From positions 62,001 through 126,000 of IMG/VR virus record IMGVR_UViG_3300024520_000049: DNA of 64,000 nucleotides. One strand, written 5' to 3'. A model generated the notes under the pieces. That model did not search any database and was not told where the DNA came from. It worked only from the letters and a program-made list of their open reading frames with translations. Source of the stretch: a virus. The translations under genes were made by a program, and so were the position numbers. Of the stretch, positions 1 to 8,685 are shown one piece after another; the stretch's first letter is position 1, and every line of letters starts with the position of its first letter.

Positions 1-1
1 G

Positions 2-826
2 TACAACATACAGTTCACCGTGGATCCGGCAGATATCACTCCTGTGGAAGGTACAACAGACATCAGGATCTCCGCACGCGCTGGCGCGGGGTTCGGCAAG
101 CGGCCATGCGAGCCGCCAGACCCGATCGACTACATCGCCACAATTAACGGGATCGGCCCAGACGAGGATGGGAATCTCACCATCGACCCAACGCTGTGCC
201 ACCGCCTCGGGTTACTGCCAGCAGCAAATAAGATCACCATTATCAACGACTGCGCCCCATGCTGTTCCTGCCAGGATTATGCCAACGCGGTCGAAGCACT
301 GGAAGACTTCTTTGACGATCTCAAGGTCGTAAAGGACCAGCTGGATGAGACCATCGTCGACTACAACGATCAAGTGACTTTGTATAACACGGTCATCTTT
401 CCAAAATACAAAGCATTGATTGTGACAGGCAACGGGCAGGTAGGGTACAAGCCGCTGGACCCCGACAACGCTGAGCACTCCCCCGACAGCCGGAACTGGG
501 CCACGGTAGTATTTCGTGCAAACAACCGCGGGCACGATATTGAGGATGTGGTCCTGGCTATCTCTATGCCGGGCTTCACAGCGAAGCACGTGGTGTTGAC
601 CTACCAGGGTGTAACGACTACGATATACCAGGGCACGGACGCCGGCGTGACCGTACCAGGGATTCCTGTAGGTGATATGGAGAAAGGATCGGAGGCCCAC
701 GTGTACATGCTGGTGTGCCGTGCCCACCCTGCAGAAGGTCATGGGTCCGCAGTCATAACACCCTCCTGGACGCCTGCTTTTGCGGGGGACCCAGGTACTT
801 CGGATCCTGTAGCTATTACATGGTGA
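2..826 (+). CDS. virion/tail-like protein, 5' truncated by window edge
   Basis: The reading frame is open from base 2 with no stop, and the codons before the internal GTG at 20 already read like protein, so the true start lies upstream of the window. The protein carries the motif INGIGPDEDGNLTI, followed by a CAPCCSC cysteine cluster, a short helical stretch and a beta-rich C-terminal half. The same ING-x-G-PD-x-x-G-x-(I/L)-T-(I/V) motif recurs at the end of the next gene and in similar form in the gene at 2503. Modules of this type are common in phage tail and fibre proteins. Precise role unknown; a virion role is inferred from context. Confidence 0.6.
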   Translation, partial: YNIQFTVDPADITPVEGTTDIRISARAGAGFGKRPCEPPDPIDYIATINGIGPDEDGNLTIDPTLCHRLGLLPAANKITIINDCAPCCSCQDYANAVEALEDFFDDLKVVKDQLDETIVDYNDQVTLYNTVIFPKYKALIVTGNGQVGYKPLDPDNAEHSPDSRNWATVVFRANNRGHDIEDVVLAISMPGFTAKHVVLTYQGVTTTIYQGTDAGVTVPGIPVGDMEKGSEAHVYMLVCRAHPAEGHGSAVITPSWTPAFAGDPGTSDPVAITW

Positions 827-830
827 CTTG

Positions 831-1496
831 ATGGAATGGATGAATGAAAATGAGAATCGCAACTACCCGATCCGGGAAGACCTGACAGCAGTCGCGACCA
901 ATAACCCGCTACCGCTCCAGCTACCGTGTGGTGTGATTGCAGATATGGTGGTCAGCATTGAGGGCTCACGCACTGCAGACGTGTTCATCTCCTCCGTCTC
1001 GCTGACGCCTACATTAGTTTCTGTCGCAGTTGGAGCCGGAGACGAGCTTATCTTGCTGGCAACTATAGCGGACGTGGAGGTGCACAAAGTGTACAGACTG
1101 GAGCCGCAGGCCGCCGGGGTCTCTGGCTACGTGGCCTTCGGGTACCGCGCAGTAGTCGACGCACCAGAGACGTACATATTTGACGGTCCGGAGGTTTCGG
1201 GGCTATCTTCCAAAGCTGTGCGCGCGATCGAAGCCCCCACCGTAACCTCACTGGGGCAGTCCAGTGTCGACACTGAACCCTTAACTGGGGACATCAGGCT
1301 GGTTGCAGGCTCAAAAATCTCACTCATTCGTGACGGCAACACGATAAAGATTGGGCTCCAAGAGCAGTATCGCCACCTTTTCGTAGGCCCCTGCGATCGG
1401 CTGACTGAGTTCATTACCTGCGGTAAGCCCCCGCTCCGGGAGATCAACGGAGTAGGTCCTGACGGCTCTGGTAAGATAACGATTGAGGTAGAGTGA
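831..1496 (+). CDS. virion/tail-like protein, paralog A of the W-N-x-N family
   Basis: ATG at 831 follows an in-frame TTG at 828; ATG is preferred. It lies 4 bp after the preceding stop. The N-terminus reads EWMNENENRNYPIRED, matching the genes at 1496 (PEWRNSNHSRAFPF) and 2503 (EWLNHNQYRSYPFVED). The C-terminus contains IRDGNTIKIG, a Cys-bearing GPCD segment and the terminal motif REINGVGPDGSGKITI. Predicted to be all-beta, with no membrane segments. The three paralogs in a row and their place before the tail fibres suggest a tail tip or fibre-attachment role. That is inference; no named family was recognised. Confidence 0.6.
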   Translation: MEWMNENENRNYPIREDLTAVATNNPLPLQLPCGVIADMVVSIEGSRTADVFISSVSLTPTLVSVAVGAGDELILLATIADVEVHKVYRLEPQAAGVSGYVAFGYRAVVDAPETYIFDGPEVSGLSSKAVRAIEAPTVTSLGQSSVDTEPLTGDIRLVAGSKISLIRDGNTIKIGLQEQYRHLFVGPCDRLTEFITCGKPPLREINGVGPDGSGKITIEVE

Positions 1497-2503
1497 TGGC
1501 TATAATCGTTTTACCTGAGTGGCGGAACAGCAACCATTCTCGTGCGTTTCCTTTCGCCTCAGCCGATATGACGCTGACCAGTAAAGAACGCTTCCGGCTG
1601 AGAGAGGACACGTTTGTCGATGGTGTTTTCTACCCCATCGACATGTCTGGTGTTTTGTTTCTCTCCAGAATATCAATGCCAGAGGCTATTCTCACAATAA
1701 GCGATTCCGTTACTGGTGTGATCAAAGGCACAGGGGCTATCGTTGACGGTGAAGAGGCCATACGATTCTACGACGGCCTAAACCGACACATTGGGGTGCT
1801 GGTTAAAGGCCCGTCATTCGATCTTCTCATTGGTGACAACACGTTTGACGCGGATGCTACAGTGTTTGCGCCAGCTTGTGTGTTCGCCCGGAACCAGGTG
1901 GGGGTTCGCTCCATACGGATGCCTGACGGGGCGGTTCTTACGGGTGAGGTGAAGTTTGAAGGGCAAGATGGGATTGTGCTGCGGGTCGAGGATGGCGCGA
2001 TCGCCATACATGCAGTGGGCAGCGCAGAGGTACCAGATGATATTCAGCTCGGCCCGCCGATTAAGCAGATCTACATTAACGAGCTCGCCGACTCCGCCCT
2101 GACGATTGGCAGGGATGGAAATATCATCAAGATCGGGCATAGGGTCTCTTTAGCGGACACTGATAGCTCCAAAGATCAAATCGTCGGAGAGGGCGGGGAA
2201 CTGCCGCCACGGGAGGATACCAAGTTCGGAACTGGCGTGTTTGACCCATGCGTCCCACCTGGCCCAGAGGCACCACCACCCGCGCTCCCACCCACACTGC
2301 CCGGCGAGCAGGAAGTTGCACACGCGGGGTTTTTCTACATGGTGTCAGTGACAGATCTCATCAGCATCTCACCTGTGTCGGCGCCGTCCATACCTACGAC
2401 GATCCAAGGTATTGATCCGGAGATCTTGGATCTTGTGGCACGGTCACTTCCGCCAAGAGACAAGCAGGGGCTGAAGTTTAATATGAAGGACTGTAGAACA
2501 TAA
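1496..2503 (+). CDS. virion/tail-like protein, paralog B of the W-N-x-N family
   Basis: ATG at 1496 overlaps the upstream stop (TGATG); an in-frame GTG at 1493 is the alternative. The N-terminus PEWRNSNHSRAFPF aligns with its neighbours. A second shared block, IGRDGNIIKIG, matches IRDGNTIKIG in the preceding gene. After it comes a proline-rich linker (PPGPEAPPPALPPTLPGE) and a C-terminal tail with LISISPVSAPS. It is longer than its paralogs (335 aa). Likely a structural protein of the tail; function not established. Confidence 0.6.
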   Translation: MAIIVLPEWRNSNHSRAFPFASADMTLTSKERFRLREDTFVDGVFYPIDMSGVLFLSRISMPEAILTISDSVTGVIKGTGAIVDGEEAIRFYDGLNRHIGVLVKGPSFDLLIGDNTFDADATVFAPACVFARNQVGVRSIRMPDGAVLTGEVKFEGQDGIVLRVEDGAIAIHAVGSAEVPDDIQLGPPIKQIYINELADSALTIGRDGNIIKIGHRVSLADTDSSKDQIVGEGGELPPREDTKFGTGVFDPCVPPGPEAPPPALPPTLPGEQEVAHAGFFYMVSVTDLISISPVSAPSIPTTIQGIDPEILDLVARSLPPRDKQGLKFNMKDCRT

Positions 2504-3309
2504 TGCGCGGAATTGAATGGCTAAATCATAACCAGTATCGCAGCTATCCTTTTGTTGAGGATCAGGTGCTGCAGGGTGCGTCTGGCGGTGACACGTTGGA
2601 CCTCCCGCTGGATACGCTGTTGGATCTGACAGTGCTCAGCTACTCCGGCAGCGTTGCCGAGGTGCGTTTGATATCTATAGATATACATCCAGCTGGTGCC
2701 TCGGCTACGTTTACGTTTACAATTTCGGGCGGGCCTGTGGTCATTGTGGTGTCGGCGGCGATTACCCCGCCATTCGAGGGAGAGGTGCGTGTGGACACAT
2801 CCCCAGGCCACGCAGGCCTTTTGCTGCGTCCAATTTTTGGGGCAGGAATTGGTGAAATTACGGGAAATGCCGCGAATTACGGGAAAACCTTCCTTTTTGA
2901 CCTGCTTATGGAGCACAGCACCACAATCGCGGCATCAAACTCGTGGGTGACGTCTATTGTGGGCATCGAGCCTGGAGGCGGCGAAACAGAGTTTCTCGGC
3001 GACGTGCTGCTGGCTGAGGGCTACAACATCATTCTATCCTTCAACAAATCGCGAAATACCATCGAGATTAAAGCCGCTGTAGGTGCCGGGCTTGGTGTGC
3101 CTTGTGAACCTATGCTTGGCCCGCCGGCAGACTGTGAAGAGGGTATCTATTATATCAACGGACGCCACCCAGACTGGTACGGCCGATTTACGCTGGAAGC
3201 TACTGCGGGTCTGAAGGTTACAGAGGACGCGTCGGCAAACAAGATTATCTTCACTTCGGACATAGATCCCCTGCGTCCGCAGTGTAACGACCCATCAGGA
3301 GATCCGTGA
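2503..3309 (+). CDS. virion/tail-like protein, paralog C of the W-N-x-N family
   Basis: ATG overlaps the upstream stop as TAATG. It begins GIEWLNHNQYRSYPFVEDQ, the clearest example of the family motif. The C-terminal third has a Cys-Pro segment (GVPCEPMLGPPADCEEG) followed by YYINGRHPDWYGRFTLEA, a divergent copy of the ING-x-x-PD-x-x-G-x-(F/I)-T module. 268 aa, beta-rich, no membrane segment. Same inferred role as its paralogs: a tail-tip or fibre-connecting component. Confidence 0.6.
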   Translation: MRGIEWLNHNQYRSYPFVEDQVLQGASGGDTLDLPLDTLLDLTVLSYSGSVAEVRLISIDIHPAGASATFTFTISGGPVVIVVSAAITPPFEGEVRVDTSPGHAGLLLRPIFGAGIGEITGNAANYGKTFLFDLLMEHSTTIAASNSWVTSIVGIEPGGGETEFLGDVLLAEGYNIILSFNKSRNTIEIKAAVGAGLGVPCEPMLGPPADCEEGIYYINGRHPDWYGRFTLEATAGLKVTEDASANKIIFTSDIDPLRPQCNDPSGDP

Positions 3310-4085
3310 TGGCTAGAGACCCCTTTGAATACGTGAGTGGCTGCAGCGGCCCAGACGTGGACTTGGACATCCTGCCGACCGGCTTCCCGATCTGCTCATT
3401 TCCGACGTTCACCAACCCGACGTTCTGCCCCAACCTTATTGATGTGACGGTGCCAGATATAGCGACCCCACCGATGTGTCCGTGCATACCAACGATATAT
3501 TTGACGCCAGAGAGCAAGATCGCAGTTACAGCGACAGCTGATCCGAGCATGACCTTTGAGATCCGACCAGGCACCGCTGACTGCTGCGAGCCTACTTTTG
3601 ACGCGACGTTTGATATAGAACTCCCTTGCCTACCCTTCGATGTGACTTTTGCAGGGACCATAAATACTGGAAACATCGACCTGCAATTAGTGAAGAATTC
3701 TTCTGAGTGTAAGCTGGAGCTGGACATCTCGATCAGCTTGCCAGACATCCTCGGACCAACTGGACCGACAGGGCCAACTGGACCTACCGGAAGTTTTTCC
3801 GGCTCAGGGAGCTTCACTTTCCCCGGAATATCCATTACATTTATAATATCCACTACGTGTGTGACTCCAGCGGACCCCACATGTGTCGGCGCTCACATTG
3901 GTGGCGAGGTTGTAACAGGGTCGGATGGATGCGGGAACCCAACGGATGTAACTATTGTGGTTGAAGGAATTATAGCGATACCAGTACCTTCTGGCGTAAG
4001 CTGCTGCCCCACGCCGATACCAACGTATGATCCAACATACGCGCCAACATACGCGCCAACGTATTGTCCGACGTACACACCTTAA
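3309..4085 (+). CDS. cysteine-rich virion-like protein with collagen-like and PTY repeats
   Basis: ATG at 3309 overlaps the previous stop (TGATG); a GTG lies three bases upstream. The N-terminal half is rich in Cys and Pro (CSFPTF, CPNL, CPCIP). In the middle there are four Gly-Pro-Thr triplets ending in Gly, a short collagen-like stretch. The C-terminus ends in five near-identical PTY-x units (x = D, A, A, C, T). Short collagen-like segments are common in phage fibre proteins, where they can form trimeric stalks. The Cys content is unusual for an intracellular protein. Role in tail decoration or host contact is inferred. Confidence 0.55.
   Translation: MARDPFEYVSGCSGPDVDLDILPTGFPICSFPTFTNPTFCPNLIDVTVPDIATPPMCPCIPTIYLTPESKIAVTATADPSMTFEIRPGTADCCEPTFDATFDIELPCLPFDVTFAGTINTGNIDLQLVKNSSECKLELDISISLPDILGPTGPTGPTGPTGSFSGSGSFTFPGISITFIISTTCVTPADPTCVGAHIGGEVVTGSDGCGNPTDVTIVVEGIIAIPVPSGVSCCPTPIPTYDPTYAPTYAPTYCPTYTP
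3753..3791 (+). repeat. collagen-like Gly-Pro-Thr repeat
   Basis: Four consecutive GPT triplets closed by a Gly, encoded by degenerate nine- to twelve-base units inside the gene at 3309. Confidence 0.85.
4020..4082 (+). repeat. 12-bp tandem repeat encoding PTY-x units
   Basis: Five tandem 12-bp units of the type CCAACATACGCG encode PTYD, PTYA, PTYA, PTYC and PTYT at the C-terminus of the collagen-like protein. The two PTYA copies are identical in DNA, which fits recent slippage or expansion. Confidence 0.85.
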
Positions 4086-4097
4086 GGAGAATGAACA

Positions 4098-4502
4098 ATG
4101 GCCCAATTAGAGGTTAGACGCTCAATACCTACTACTGAGGAAGGGATCATCCGGCAATGCTACGACATGCGTGTCGAGGTGCTAAACGCCACCGACATGC
4201 CTCCGGAGATTTTCGTGTTTCAGCGAGGAGTGGCGCCAGCCCGGTCGGGGCAGGTAACAGAGCCGACGGACCAGTTCAAAACCGTCGCTGACCCTGTGGA
4301 TCTTGAAGAGTACCCGCCCGACGCCCCCGATCTGCAGAATGAGATTCCCTTTTACCGAAGGTCAGAAGTTACCTTGCGGTTCCGCTCTTTGATTGAACTG
4401 GAGGAAACCTGGGAGTATATTGCCGAAGACATTCAGGGATTAGTGACGGCATTGAACATTGATTTAAGTGACCCACAAACAGAAGATTTTACTTTCTCAT
4501 GA
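4098..4502 (+). CDS. hypothetical virion-associated protein
   Basis: 134 aa, ATG preceded by AAGGAG at a good distance. No recognised domain. It has a mixed alpha/beta look, with EVTLRFRSLIELEETW and a helix near the end (EYIAEDIQGLVTAL). It lies between the collagen-like protein and the fibre genes and overlaps the next gene by four bases (ATGA), so it probably belongs to the same late structural operon. Confidence 0.5.
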   Translation: MAQLEVRRSIPTTEEGIIRQCYDMRVEVLNATDMPPEIFVFQRGVAPARSGQVTEPTDQFKTVADPVDLEEYPPDAPDLQNEIPFYRRSEVTLRFRSLIELEETWEYIAEDIQGLVTALNIDLSDPQTEDFTFS

Positions 4503-4795
4503 GCGGTAACATTGTGGTTTCACAAAACATGGTAAGACGTTTAGCGAATGACGCCTTTTATGCGCTATTCCCTGAGTTTCGTGTGCTTCGGCAGGTGCAA
4601 ACGGCGGCTGGCCGTTCGTGCCCGAAGTGCGCACGTACGAAAACAGAGGAGCGCCGTGTCGCGGGCTTTACCGCTATATTAAAATCTTTAAGTGCCGTAC
4701 GTCTTACAGCGTTGAAGAAGCATCTAGGCGTCGCGCACATCACGCTGCGCGCACTCAATCGCGCGACTGGCAAATATGAGCCGAGGGTTATCTGA
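4499..4795 (+). CDS. small basic protein with a single CxxC
   Basis: 98 aa, start overlapping the previous stop as ATGA. Strongly basic, with SCPKCARTKTEE as the only CxxC pair, so a full zinc site would need dimerisation or other ligands. The remainder looks helical (LKSLSAVRLTALKKHL). No family recognised. Its stop overlaps the fibre gene start (TGATG), so it is translationally coupled to it; a chaperone or assembly role is possible but unproven. Confidence 0.5.
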   Translation: MSGNIVVSQNMVRRLANDAFYALFPEFRVLRQVQTAAGRSCPKCARTKTEERRVAGFTAILKSLSAVRLTALKKHLGVAHITLRALNRATGKYEPRVI

Positions 4796-6834
4796 TGGAT
4801 TCACAAAATTTACGTAATGCAAAACTTGACCACAGAGGGACGACGGACATCGGCGGCGCTGGCCGAGAGTCGATGCTCCTCAAGACCGACCCGTCTGGGG
4901 CAATTAGTGTACCCCCAGGGTCCGTCGTAATCCCAACCCCAGCCGGGGTGGCTTATGTCGATGCGTCGATAGGTAGCGACGTGACTGGTGATGGGAGCAT
5001 TGGCGCGCCATACGCTACTCTCACAAAAGCCGTGGCGGAGAACGTGATTGCCGGCGCGTCAGACATGACGATCTTCTTGGGGCCTGGTACCTACGCTGCC
5101 CCAACAGTGTCCGACGCTGCTCAGGATAACATCGCCATTCATGGTGTGTCGCAGGACCAGACAACGATCACGGGGACGCTCACTTTCGCCAGCGCTGCAG
5201 CCATTAACACGTTGTCACTGTTTGACTTATCCGCGGACACGGTATCTGATTTGAATGTCGGGGGTACATTTAACGTCGACCTTTACGCCGCCATACTCGC
5301 CACAGCGACCTCTGCAAACGTCGCCAACACTGGGGTCATTGTGATCACACCAGTGTCTTCTGTGACGTCTACAACAAACATCACAAGGCAGTACGAGCCG
5401 GATGCAGACTCAGTGGGCTATAGCCCGACAGTGCCTGCGGACTGGAGCCCAGCACCTTCAGAAGCCGGCCCTGCACTGGACCAGTTGGCCGATCGCACCA
5501 CCACCCTTGAAGAAGATAAGGTGGATGGGCCGGGGGTGGCAGTAGATGACAACCTGGCGGCCTTCGACGGGGTCACTGGGAAGATCATCAAAGACAGCGG
5601 CATAGCCCTGGCGAACGTGGTGCAAGGCCCAGCGTCGGCGATCGATGAGGCCATCGCGGTATATGACGGCATCACCGGTAAGTTGATTAAAGACAGCACA
5701 GTTCTCATCTCAGACCTATTCACGGGACCTGGCAGTGCTGTTGACGAAAACATCGCTGTTTTCGATGGCATCACAGGGAAGCTGGTAAAGGATAGTCTCA
5801 TAAGCATTAACGACGTGGTTATCGGTCCAGCTTCAGCAGTAAACGAGAACATCGCCATATTTGACCTGACCACGGGAAAGGTGATCAAGGACAGTGGTAT
5901 CCCCATCTCGGGGCTGGGCGACTCTGGTAAGATGGCAGTCAACAGCTCGGATACGACTTTGGATTACTCAGACGTGAAGCTGCCCGTTACTGGAGCACTC
6001 AGCGAGATCGTCTCAGACGCCGGCGGGCTCGACCTGACCCGTACACTGGGCTTGGACATTGACGCACTCACTGAAGAAACAGTGATCGCCGGGGCTGACG
6101 ATTGGCTCATCCTTCACGATGATGATGCTGCGGGCGATATCCTGGCCCGCAACAGAAAGATTTCCCTGCCCACTTTGATGCTGACCCCTATCGCGGGGAT
6201 CTATCGCGCGTTCTACACGCAGGCGATTAACTTCAAAGTGAGCAGCACACAGACTGCCATGTTCCTGGTCCCTACAGGGTTGCGACTGCAGATAGATGAT
6301 TTTGATGTAGTTGTAGACAAGGCGACTCCGGCAACGGATACGCCAACAATGCAGCTAGGTATTTCTGGTACACCTGACATGTTTTTATCACCAACCAAGC
6401 TCGATTTATCGATGGTTGTGGTAAACAAACGCGAGATTTTTCCGATCAACTCGGATGCAATCGGCGCAGGAACTGTCATCGAAGTGGGTGTTACCATTGC
6501 CGGCATAAGTGCTGGCGACTACGAAGGCACAGTAGTGTTGCGGGGGTATTTGCTACCTATTCCTGGCGGCTCCCCAGCTGCAACCACAGGCATCGGCTTT
6601 GAACGAGTCGATTTTACTGCGGACGGGGTAGGTACAGTCGCTGGAGTCAAATTTGTTACCCTCACACCCGCCCCTGTCGATCCTGACAGTGTCGTGGTGC
6701 GAGTACGCGGCGCGGCCTCGCAAGTTGAGGGTAGTGATTATATTGTATCCGGAAACCAAGTATCGTGGGTTGGTCTAGGCCTTGAGACACTGCTAATATT
6801 GGGCAGCGAGATCGAAATTACCTACGCAAGTTAA
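4795..6834 (+). CDS. tail fibre/tailspike-like protein with beta-helix region and four tandem repeats
   Basis: 679 aa. Residues about 55-170 (YVDASIGSDVTGDGSIGAPY onward, through GPGTYAAPTV) resemble the start of right-handed beta-helix (pectate-lyase-like, DUF1565-type) fibre domains. Residues about 245-375 hold four copies of a roughly 35-aa unit, GP-x-SAVDENIAVFDGITGKLIKDSGI, a module familiar from phage fibres. The C-terminal 80 residues (VTLTPAP, VRVRGAASQ, DYIVSG) match the C-terminus of the next fibre gene. Likely a distal fibre or spike involved in host-surface recognition. Confidence 0.75.
   Translation: MDSQNLRNAKLDHRGTTDIGGAGRESMLLKTDPSGAISVPPGSVVIPTPAGVAYVDASIGSDVTGDGSIGAPYATLTKAVAENVIAGASDMTIFLGPGTYAAPTVSDAAQDNIAIHGVSQDQTTITGTLTFASAAAINTLSLFDLSADTVSDLNVGGTFNVDLYAAILATATSANVANTGVIVITPVSSVTSTTNITRQYEPDADSVGYSPTVPADWSPAPSEAGPALDQLADRTTTLEEDKVDGPGVAVDDNLAAFDGVTGKIIKDSGIALANVVQGPASAIDEAIAVYDGITGKLIKDSTVLISDLFTGPGSAVDENIAVFDGITGKLVKDSLISINDVVIGPASAVNENIAIFDLTTGKVIKDSGIPISGLGDSGKMAVNSSDTTLDYSDVKLPVTGALSEIVSDAGGLDLTRTLGLDIDALTEETVIAGADDWLILHDDDAAGDILARNRKISLPTLMLTPIAGIYRAFYTQAINFKVSSTQTAMFLVPTGLRLQIDDFDVVVDKATPATDTPTMQLGISGTPDMFLSPTKLDLSMVVVNKREIFPINSDAIGAGTVIEVGVTIAGISAGDYEGTVVLRGYLLPIPGGSPAATTGIGFERVDFTADGVGTVAGVKFVTLTPAPVDPDSVVVRVRGAASQVEGSDYIVSGNQVSWVGLGLETLLILGSEIEITYAS
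5528..5925 (+). repeat. four tandem coding repeats of a fibre module
   Basis: Inside the 679-aa fibre, four units of about 105 bp encode GPGVAVDDNLAAFDGVTGK, GPASAIDEAIAVYDGITGK, GPGSAVDENIAVFDGITGK and GPASAVNENIAIFDLTTGK, each followed by a (I/L)(I/V)KDS segment. Protein identity is high while third codon positions differ. Confidence 0.85.
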
Positions 6835-6857
6835 CCACAACTAAGAGGGCATTAGCA

Positions 6858-8600
6858 ATGGCTAAAACACTCGCATCACATTTTAGTATTGATGCAAACA
6901 TTAACATGGACCCAACGGCTGCTGCCGCTAAGAGCATCGTGGATGCTGGCGAAATCAGCATGGCGACCACTGGCGGCGCTTCCGGTAAGATCGTTGATCT
7001 GACTGCAGGTACGGCCGCTTCTGACGCCGTTAACAAAGGTCAGCTGGATGCTGCTATTGCAGGTTTGAGCTGGCAAGACCCTGTGAGCACTAAAGATTAT
7101 CTTGGTACTCGCACCATCACGGAAATCAACGCGTTGACTCCGGCCGCAGGCCAGACAGTTGTCGCTGGCGACGCTGGCACACCTTCTGCAGGCTTGTCTG
7201 CCGCGCTGGTAGCTGGTTCGGTTGCTGAGTACGACGGCGCCAACTGGAAGGAAATCGTGACTGGTTCTGGCGGGTTTGTTCCCAATGGTACTCGTCTTCA
7301 CGTGCACGATGAGACTGTTACACTCTTTGCCCCCCTTACCGATGGTACGGACGAAAAGAAGATCGCAGACTTCGACGGCACAACCAACACCCCGGCGCTG
7401 ACAACTCCCTCCGATGGCTGGGCGTTCCTCGTTGCGGGCGATGGCTCTGTTAACGAGAACACTGGCTGGGTCTACGACACTGGCTCAACGTCCTGGATCC
7501 AGTTTACTGGTACTGGTGTTACAGATCACGGTGCTTTGTCCGGCTTGACTGACGATGACCACTCGCAGTACCTGCTCCTGGCAGGTCGCACAGGCGGTCA
7601 GACGGCTGTCGGTAGCACAGATGCTGGCGAAGATCTGACGTTGTCCTCAACTGCACATGCGACTAAAGGTACCATTATCCTCTCCGACGCTGCGGAGCTC
7701 AAAGCGAGCACAGCAGCTGGTGCGGGTACTGGTTCTTTACACTTCACTGGCGATACCAACACAGGTATCTTCAGCGATGGCGGTGATGCATTTGCGATCC
7801 AGACAGGCGGCACCGAAGCGATTCGTGCTACCTCCGCACAGCAGATCCAGGTTGCTGGCCAGTCCTCTGGTACTGGGTGTATCGTCAGTAATGCTGACAC
7901 CGACACTGGTCTTGGTCTTCCTGGCAGCGATGTCTTGGATCTGATCACTGGTGGCAACATTGCCGTGAACATTGACGCGAACCAAGCGGCGAAGTTCAAC
8001 GGCCAGGCGTGGAGCGAAACCACAAACCTGACTGGTGATGCAGCCAATGTCGCAACGAACTGCAACAGTGGTAATACCTTCGACATGACATTGGGCGCTT
8101 CCAGCGGACAGCTGGATAACCCGACGAACATGCAGGACGGTGCGACCTATGTGTGGATCATCCGTCAGGATGGTACTGGTGGCCGGACGTTGACGTTTGG
8201 TTCAGCGTTTATCTTCCCAGGTGGAACAGCCCCGGCGCTGAGCTCTGGCGTAAGTGAAGTCGACCTGTTGGTCGGTGTCAGCGATGGCACCAACCTGTAC
8301 GCAGACATTCGCTCCAACAACGCGATTGACTCCGACGACCTGGTCAACCTGCCTACAGAGCAAGTTGACCTGTTGACAGTGTCTGGTGGTACGGTAACTC
8401 TGACTCAGACGCCCATCGCGGCTGCCTCAGTCAAAGTCTACCTCCGCGGCGGTGTGATGCAGACCAGCAACTCCTGGGATGGTACTGACTACGCTTACTC
8501 GGTTTCGGGTACGACAGTCACCTTCACAGGTGGTGGAACGGAAGCAGGCGACGTTGCCAATGGCGACGAAGTCTTCTGCGTGTACGAATACAAGGCGTAA
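6858..8600 (+). CDS. large tail fibre protein
   Basis: 580 aa, ATG after GAGGG. The N-terminus (SDAVNKGQLDAAIAGLSWQD) and the central DHGALSGLTDDDHSQYLLLAGR are recurrent phage-fibre modules, as is the segment TNTGIFSDGGDAFAIQTGG. The C-terminal 80 residues repeat the C-terminal module of the preceding fibre (VTLTQTP, YLRGGVMQ, DYAYSVSG). Its codon use looks more uniform than its neighbours, with many GGT, GCT and ACT codons, which would fit high late expression. A strong terminator follows immediately. Confidence 0.78.
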   Translation: MAKTLASHFSIDANINMDPTAAAAKSIVDAGEISMATTGGASGKIVDLTAGTAASDAVNKGQLDAAIAGLSWQDPVSTKDYLGTRTITEINALTPAAGQTVVAGDAGTPSAGLSAALVAGSVAEYDGANWKEIVTGSGGFVPNGTRLHVHDETVTLFAPLTDGTDEKKIADFDGTTNTPALTTPSDGWAFLVAGDGSVNENTGWVYDTGSTSWIQFTGTGVTDHGALSGLTDDDHSQYLLLAGRTGGQTAVGSTDAGEDLTLSSTAHATKGTIILSDAAELKASTAAGAGTGSLHFTGDTNTGIFSDGGDAFAIQTGGTEAIRATSAQQIQVAGQSSGTGCIVSNADTDTGLGLPGSDVLDLITGGNIAVNIDANQAAKFNGQAWSETTNLTGDAANVATNCNSGNTFDMTLGASSGQLDNPTNMQDGATYVWIIRQDGTGGRTLTFGSAFIFPGGTAPALSSGVSEVDLLVGVSDGTNLYADIRSNNAIDSDDLVNLPTEQVDLLTVSGGTVTLTQTPIAAASVKVYLRGGVMQTSNSWDGTDYAYSVSGTTVTFTGGGTEAGDVANGDEVFCVYEYKA

Positions 8601-8616
8601 CCTCGGTCGCGCTTAC

Positions 8617-8659
8617 AGCCAGCCTCCTTGGGACCCCTCTCGGGGGCTGGCTTTTTTTT
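8617..8659 (+). terminator. rho-independent terminator after the large fibre gene
   Basis: Stem AGCCAGCC (8617-8624) pairs with GGCTGGCT (8645-8652), with additional pairing inside, followed directly by seven more Ts. It closes the late block that runs from the window start. Confidence 0.9.
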
Positions 8660-8685
8660 ACTTCCTCACCAACGTCGGCGGACTG

